Assembly: GCF_040412425.1 (NCBI RefSeq)
Contig: NC_089742.1
Span: forward strand, 75,164,625 to 75,228,624
Source: Macrobrachium rosenbergii
Lineage: Eukaryota > Arthropoda > Malacostraca > Decapoda > Palaemonidae
Direction of reading: 5' to 3'
Length of the DNA stretch: 64,000 bases
The number at the start of each line of letters is the position of its first letter. The stretch's first letter is position 1. This document shows positions 55,030-64,000 of the stretch, in pieces. The translations under genes and the position numbers were made by a program. The notes beneath the pieces are model-generated. The model was not told the DNA's origin, made no database searches, and worked only from the letters and a program-made list of their open reading frames with translations.

Positions 55030-56240
55030 TTTGTGAGTGTGTTGGAGGGTGACTACTTATTTACATTAACTTAATCTGTAGGTGAAAAAAGGAGTATACT
55101 TGGCAAACAATTCATAGGGGTTAGAAGGAAATGACGCCAGCCTAAGTTACGTTACATTACTTTCACCCAAACAGTTAAAATAATACACAGCCCCTTGTCC
55201 TCCTAGCTAACTCTGGCGTACCCGCTCGCCTCAGATGAGTCTCATTATACGGTTTACACAGCAGCTAAATTATATCCTCTGTTCCAGAAGGGAAGCTTGC
55301 TAGATTCTAGGCTAGCTATCAGGCCCCTGGGCCTATGGTAAACTTCAGTTTGTACGCCCTCATTCTCGGGGAAATGGGCTGGCAACTGTGAGTGCCCTAC
55401 CAGCCAAACTCTAAATATTCTACCATGCCTCGCCTAACCTCCCACGGGGGACTAGCACTTGGGTTGATTTGGTTCGAAGGACCGTGAAAATGTCGGGAAT
55501 TTCCTTGGCAGACGTCACTGATTTTCGTTGCGCCGATAGACTGCACGATCAACCCAGTGCTACGGAAGTGACTTAGCCCCCATATAAGGACAAACGAGAG
55601 ACGTACCAGGTTTTTTACAATTTACTTTTAAAAACAAAACCCAATCATCACCCTCACATAACAAACACAAAACCTCCAACGAAAGCACAACAATGAACTC
55701 ACAATCCACGTGCCCGCAACACGAAACACGTGGGCAACATGACTGCCCTCAGCTTCAAGAAATCACTGAAATTAAATTACAATTAACACGACGCCCAAAC
55801 AGTTTCTCTCACCCAATCATTCTCATCACAAGCTACAACTATGTAGCCCAAAAAAACACGTCTGTTCAAAACGAGATCCCTGGAGCGACAAGGGCAATAT
55901 AATCGCGTGAGAATCTCACTTCCCTGTCCACGCGGTTGCTAAATGGGATAACTTATTTCTAGTTACTTGGGCTCAAGGACCCGAAACTCACAACAAATCA
56001 CTCAAACAAGCAACAAGACAAAACTTGACGTTGCACACTGCGGCGGTACGTGCATTTCAGCAAAATATGCAATAATATTGTAGTCGTGTTTACTGCATGC
56101 CTTGATCAGCAAGTTCCCGCCATTCTGTGAAACCCTGTAGAATCGGCGGGAGTTTGAAGGGAAAAATCCTGTGAACTGAATTTTTTCACGACGCCATAAG
56201 CATAAAAAAACACAAAAATAAACAAATCCAGCAATACACA
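55030..56240 (-). other. BEL leader and probable 5' LTR region
   Basis: Noncoding, directly upstream of the BEL gag start. It has the composition and position of an LTR plus leader. I could not fix TGT/ACA borders or a primer-binding site, and no matching 3' LTR exists in the window to compare. Confidence 0.4.
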
Positions 56241-59029
<2,789 letters not shown>

Positions 59030-59660
59030 TTGTTCTTACCCGAGATATGCTGTACCTAATATTATAGGGTTGCAAGCACAGAGACTCACCGGTGAGTCTC
59101 TGGTTGTGATTCTTGATCCGCTGTAAAAATGCGGAGCGTGGATTTTCGCGCATCAGACGCACTAAAAATCTCTTCATTCCTAGGCTCGTTCACATACACT
59201 TCAAACTTTTTCAATGCTGTGATTAAGGCTGAGTTTCTTTTTCTATCGTGGAATACACTTCTTGATGTTTTTTCAGTTTCGAAGACATGAAACATAATAT
59301 GCAAAAGTTCACTTTCATCTTCCTGAAGCAGTACAGCTCCAATTCCACAGTCAGGAGTGCATCAACTTGTATCACAAATTTTATTGAAGTCTGGAGTTCA
59401 AGAACTGGTCTCTGAAGTTAAAATGGCTTTACCTTCAAAGGATTCTGACATTCTGTAGTCCAAACAAACTTAGCTTGGGACTAGTTAAGTCTGTTAAGGT
59501 TAATACAGCTGAGAAATTCGGGCAGAAACGTCGATAGAATCCCCTGCCATGCCCAAAAATCTCTGTAACTGTTTTCTAGTAGTAGGTGGGGTAGCCTTAT
59601 GGATACCCTCTTACATTACGCTACTGAGCGAAGGCCTTTCCAACTTCAAACCCAAGATAC
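59030..59660 (-). pseudogene. Gmr1-like RNase H
   Basis: Fragments in two frames: SELGEATVQYLGFEVGK and PPTTRKQLQRFLGMAG (RT/RNase H connection), GIGAVLLQEDESE, SSKLKKHQEVYSTIEKET, LITALKKFEVYVN and a final FLQR...NHNQRLTGESLCLQPYN. The expected order of a gypsy RNase H. A 24-bp perfect palindrome centred at 59090/59091 lies in the last motif. Confidence 0.75.
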
Positions 59661-60240
59661 TGCACAGTTGCTTCCCCTAACTCACTTTCTCTATAGGTTG
59701 ACTGTTGGGTCCTGCTTCCTTAGTTTCTGAAAACTTTCCCTCAGGATCTTCAGATGTTCTTCCCATGTTGTGAGAGTAAGTGACTATGTCATCCAGATAT
59801 ACACTCACTCCTTCTATGACCCTAGCAGTTGGATCCATCACTGCTGAAACGTTGCAGGTGCATTCATCAGACCAAATGGCAGAACAGTATACTGACACAG
59901 TCCAAAAAGGAGTAATAAAAGCTGACAGCAATTTAGCATTCTCATCTAAGGGAATTTGATAGTATCCCTTCAACAAGTCTATCTTGGAGACAAACTTGGC
60001 TTGCCCAACATTATCAAGTAACTGATCTATAAGAGGCAAGTGATAATTGTCAGCCACACTGATGGAATTCAGTTTCCTATAATCAGTACACATCCTAAAT
60101 GAGCCATCAGGTTTCTTCACTAACACACATGGAGAACTGTAGTGACTTTGAACTGGGTTCTGCTAATCCATGCTGTAACAAATATTCAACTTCTTTCAAA
60201 ACATCTCTTGATGATAAGGTGATAGGCTGATAAGCCTCTG
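59661..60240 (-). pseudogene. Gmr1-like reverse transcriptase
   Basis: The frame 59677-60126 reads LVKKPDGSFRMCTDYRKLNS, YHLPLIDQLLDNVGQAKFVS, KIDLLKGYYQIPLDENAKLL, SAFITPF, and after a shift PFGLMNAPATFQQ, then VIEGVSVYLDDIVTYSHNMG with the YLDD box intact. KIDLLKGY and FITP are typical gypsy RT motifs. Upstream, LFADVPRCTDLIKHEI (60295-60340) is the pre-RT linker. Confidence 0.88.
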
Positions 60241-60540
60241 TTTGAATGGTCTGCCATCTCTCTTGGATCTCTTGATCTCATGCTTGATCAGATCAGTACA
60301 CCGAGGTACATCTGCAAATAAGTTCTGTGAAGCTTCTAATCACTTCGCACAACTCGCCACCTTGCTCAACACTCAAGTGTATTTCAGCTTATCCTCCAAA
60401 TTTTCCAAAATTGAAGAATTATTCATCTTGCTTTCAGCTCCCACCATATCCATCATCGCCTTCTGTAGTTGAAGTTGTTCAAGTTATTGACACAGTTTCC
60501 ATTTTGGTTTCTGGAGAAGTGTTTGAAAGAGGTTTACATG

Positions 60541-61977
60541 TATCTTCCTTTTTCGCTCTTCGTTTTTCTGGTGTTTCACTACGTAAGTTCTATCACTTAA
60601 CTCTCTCAATTATCTTGTAAGGACCTTGAAACTTGTTGAAAGGGGAAATCTCTTTGACAGGTAAAACACTAACACTTGTTGAATTCAACACTAAACTTCT
60701 TAGCTTAGTCTTCTTATCATATCTCCTTTTCATTTTCTCTTGACTCAGTTTCAGATTTTCTAAAGAGAATTTCTAATCCCTTCCAATCTTTCTCCTGCCT
60801 CTTTACATACTCTCCTTGGATTTCACTTGATTTTCTTCCCAATTTTCTGCAAGAATTTTCAACGGTCCTCTCAATTTCTCTACCAAAAATCATCTCGTTA
60901 GGTGAACAACCCATGCTTTCTTGATAAGCATTCTGTACTCTCTAAATAACATCAATTGTACACCAACATCCCAGTCTCTGCCTGACTCAGAACAATACTT
61001 AGTCAGCATACTTTTCAATGTCTGGTGAAACTTCCAAGGCTCCTGAGTCTCTGGGTGATACGTGAGTGGACAACTGTTGTTTCACTCCCAATGTTCATCA
61101 CATCCCGAAATAGTTTGAAGCAAAAATTGGTTCCTCTATCACTTTGTACAATCTCCAGGTATCCCAAACTTCTGAGAAAACTCCACTAGTTTCTCAGCAA
61201 CTATCTTGGCAGATATGTTTCTAACAGGATTGCCTCAGGATATCTTGTCACAGGACACAGCAATGTTAACAGATACTCATGACCCTTTCTTCGCCTTCGG
61301 CAGTGGTCCAACCATATCTATAATCACCTTGCTAAAGGGTTCTCCTCTAACTTCTATAGGTTGTAGGGGGGCTTTCTGAATGGTTTCATTTGGCTTTCCA
61401 GCTATCTGGCAGGTACGACACTCCCGACAGAACTTGCTAACATCTTTGTGAAGTCCAGGCCAGAAAAAGTATTTCATGGTCTTCTCCTGATTCCCATATG
61501 TCCAGACTCATGAGCTACTGCTACTACTTGCTTCCTCAATGGACGTGGGATCAAAATTTGATGATATTCAATTCCATTCAGCATCTCTCCTGGTATATCT
61601 GCAGGTCTATGCTTTCTCATCAGCATACTTCCTTCAGATAATAACACAGGTAGGAGTTTGTTGCATCTCTCTTGATCAACAACTCTTGAAAACAGCTCAG
61701 CTAAGGATACATCCTTTTTCTGTAGGTCCATTAGCTTCTCCCTGGTCACCTGACCAACTTCAAGGGTTGAGCTCTCAATATCTGCTAACTCAGCTACTGT
61801 AGTTTCACTGTTATCTTCAGGAACATCTTGACTACTCAGAGTCTTCAGGGACGACAGCTTCTTCTTGGGAAACCTCTTCTTGATCAGCACTAGGGAAGTA
61901 TCATTTCTGAACAACTCTTCTAAGCTCAATGATCCTTCTTGAGTGGGTAAATCCTCAGTCTCTTCACTTGGAGGCAT
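60541..61977 (-). pseudogene. Gmr1-like integrase
   Basis: The frame 61474-61977 carries a linker and LIPRPLRKQVVAVAHESGHM with G. The frame 61277-61477 continues YFFWPGLHKDVSKFCRECRT and CQIAGKPN, completing the HHCC zinc finger, and then FSKVIIDMVGPLPKAKKG (first catalytic Asp). Later come a degraded D/E region (61170-60990), MGCSPNEMIFGREIERT (60860-60914) and SDRTYVVKHQKNEKRRK (about 60550-60605). It lies directly 5' of the RT. Confidence 0.85.
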
Positions 61978-62440
61978 AGTCCCTTCATACCCTAGTAGTC
62001 ACACAGCTAGGAAATAGATGTAGTTATTCTTCTCTCCAAATCTACCATAGGACTAATCCTCAATGGTTTATCTGTCACTATAGGACAAGGAACAATGGCA
62101 CACTACCAACTTGATTCCTAACAGAACATGTGTACACCTTCAACAGCCAGTGAGTCCTTTACAGCAGTGTCCACATCTCCGTCACTAATTCACATGACAG
62201 GTGTGTTTGCATTATAGGAGCTACCTCTTCTCCTCCTATACCCTTCAAAATAACAGAATTCTGTAAGATTCTCCCTCCAACTGAGGGTGAGCACTACGAC
62301 TACCACACTATGGTTGCTCCCTGTAATGCAGAACACCTGACTGGTACCTGCACACTTCCTCCTGGAGTTGTCAGCGTTATTCATAGATATAAGGTCAGTG
62401 CCTCCAAACTGCTCAGCCACTCACTGCTTGAAGTTACATT
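61978..62440 (-). pseudogene. Gmr1-like protease region
   Basis: Only the distal part is recognisable in mixed frames: THLSCELVTEMWTLL, DSLAVEGVHMFC and VPCPIVTDKPLRISP, resembling the segment after the retropepsin core in Gmr1-like polyproteins. A catalytic DTG is not found. Confidence 0.5.
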
Positions 62441-63720
62441 TCACTGGTTGCTAAACATTCAGCTTGTTTAGTCTCAGTTCCTTACTGGAGCTTGACTCCT
62501 CCCCACATTGTTCTTTGTAATTATCACCTTGACATTTCTTACTACTTCTGACCAACTGGTTTGGGCTGCCATCGTGTCTGATGACACTCCTGACTGAAGT
62601 GTCCTGCTCTTCCACACTTGTAGCAGACAACATTAGGCTTCTGTAATTGCCTTGCAACATTATTATATGATTTTACATTAGCTTGCCGGAGGGATATTAC
62701 TCCCTGAAATGACTTGGTATTACCACTTTGTAGGATTCCCACAATCTGCTCCTGAAATTTGGGTGAGACCTAAAACCTGTGCTGGATTCGGTACTTGACA
62801 TTATAGTTCCTTCTGCTGCTTATGATGTTAAAGTCTCGCTATGTAGCAGCTTTGTCAAGTTTATTCACCTCTCTCTCAAATAGGCTCTTATGTGTTCAGG
62901 AATTCCCCTAAGATATTGTTTAAGAACACCAATTCTTCAAGATCTTCCAATGTTTTAACTTTTAGCAGCCTAACCATCGCTTAAAACATCTTCTCACTTT
63001 GTACGTGATAATCCAAGAAAGTTATCTGGTCATCCTTCAAAGATCTGAATCTTTCATTATAATATTCAGTGGTCATCTGGCAAACTTGTAGCACATTAGT
63101 TTAAGTACCTTGTACTCTTTACACTGCTCAGCTGATAAGGCTAAATAGGCACTTCTTCCTTTTACTAATGAGAACACTCTGCAACAAGACCGACCATTTA
63201 TCCTCTCTGGCCATCCCAGCATTCCTGCAGCCACTTTTTCAAAGTGATCAAAACTCATCTGGAGCTTCTTCTGTAAACTTTGGAATTAACTTCTGCACTC
63301 TTACTACATCAAATACAGGGTCTGGAATCACCTTGAGTAGGATTAGAAGGTGTTACGGCACCAGCTGCAGCTTTCAACCTTTCCATCTCTCTTGTGTCTA
63401 GCTATTTCTCTTCTTCTTCTGCTATTTTTCTTAATTCTTCAGCAGCTTCTCTTCTCTTTCTTTTCTTTTCGTTTTTTCTGTCTTCTCTTTCTTCTGCCTG
63501 CATTTTTTCTCTTCTGTTGCATTCTTCTCTTTCAGCCTGCATCTTCAGCTTAATCAATTTGTTTCGTTTATCGCCCAAGCTTCTGCTTCTGCATCACTTT
63601 TCTTTCTTTTGCCCATGTTTATCTATAAGTTCTTGCCTCAGCTGGGTGTTCAACAATTCTTGAGCCTGAGCTCTTCATGTATTTTACCAGTATCCATCAA
63701 TGCTTGGATTGTACGAATTT
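62441..63720 (-). pseudogene. Gmr1-like gag
   Basis: It begins near 63700 (MDTGK...), then a Lys/Glu/Arg-rich coil (about 63400-63640; MQAEREECNRREKMQAEERE-like). A SCAN-like capsid stretch follows: FDHFEKVAAGMLGWPER, SVLIGKGRSAYLAL-like and SAEQCKEYKVLKLMCYKFAR (63073-63258). A single zinc knuckle CYKCGRAGHFSQEC (62600-62640) ends it. Several frameshifts. Related gag coils occur at 9.2 and 19.3 kb. Confidence 0.8.
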
Positions 63721-63840
63721 TATTTGTGCCTTTTACCTATGTTGGTGTGACACCTGACTACCATATGCAGCTGCTATCTCACCACTGTGCTTTAGTCAGA
63801 GTGATTTCAGATAACCTTGGATGGAGGGTTTGTTAAAACT

Positions 63841-64000
63841 CTTGAACATTGAAGGGTTTCATCTTCTCAGTTAATCAACTAACAATTCAATATGACAACA
63901 ATTCAACACAATAAAATGCAAAAAACAATTATATGGTCACTCTCCCAAAATGCAAAGAACAATTATATGGTCACTCTCCTCATAAAATAAAAGAACTATA
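63841..64000 (-). repeat. Leader region with 34-bp tandem duplication
   Basis: AAAATGCAAARAACAATTAT followed by ATGGTCACTCTCC occurs twice, at 63913 and 63947. Noncoding, upstream of the gag start of the gypsy element. Confidence 0.7.

Larger units (their letters stand above)
59030..63840 (-). mobile_element. Ty3/gypsy element with integrase upstream of RT (Gmr1-like)
   Basis: Minus-strand order by recognised motifs: gag coil and core (63.7-63.0 kb), CCHC knuckle (62.6 kb), protease-region end (62.3-62.0 kb), integrase (61.98-60.55 kb), RT (60.24-59.66 kb), RNase H (59.66-59.03 kb). In most gypsy elements integrase follows RNase H; the order here is that of Gmr1-type elements. All domains are frameshifted. 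The 5' LTR would lie beyond or at the end of the window. Confidence 0.8.

Noticed and set aside
63168..63836. Plus-strand frames rich in Phe, Leu and Ser
   Set aside because: Antisense to the Lys/Glu-rich gag coil of the gypsy element.

Overview
This window is animal nuclear DNA, most likely from a crustacean and probably a decapod. That assignment is an inference. It rests on long (AT)n and (GA)n microsatellites, low gene density, introns with ordinary GT-AG sites, and a repeat set of DIRS, BEL/Pao, Ty3/gypsy, hAT, LINE and SINE relatives. Nothing here is prokaryotic: I see no operons, CRISPR arrays, rRNA genes or intact tRNA genes.

The only convincing host gene is a plus-strand multi-exon gene that I cannot name. 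Its exons are at 17745-17817, 17955-18071, 21154-21292, 21839-21955, a possible 17-nt microexon at 22179-22195, 34940-34982 and 35595-35804. Reading frame and intron phase agree across all of them, giving about 238 codons. First and last exons are missing. The 12.7-kb intron between 22195 and 34940 is filled with transposon remnants, and a 12.9-kb double DIRS insertion begins 50 bp after the last donor site.

Layout: 1-17 kb holds microsatellites, foldback and short inverted-repeat elements, a deleted hAT copy with a perfect 8-bp target duplication (5941-7168), a LINE remnant, a tRNA-derived SINE (about 11085-11551), a 354-bp palindrome (11702-12055) and an intron-containing hAT transposase relic (13254-16208, minus). 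17-36 kb holds the host exons plus gypsy gag pieces, a 378-bp nonautonomous element with an 8-bp target duplication (19508-19885), a BEL remnant (24.5-26.5 kb), an old DIRS copy (26.7-30.6 kb) and several small inverted-repeat elements.

35.86-48.78 kb is a head-to-tail pair of DIRS-like tyrosine-recombinase retrotransposons of two related subfamilies. Each keeps inverted terminal repeats and an internal complementary region. 49.5-55 kb is a LINE fragment abutting a degraded minus-strand BEL/Pao element. 59-63.8 kb is a minus-strand Ty3/gypsy-type element whose integrase lies upstream of its reverse transcriptase, the order typical of Gmr1-like elements. All retroelement reading frames are broken, so every mobile gene here reads as a pseudogene.
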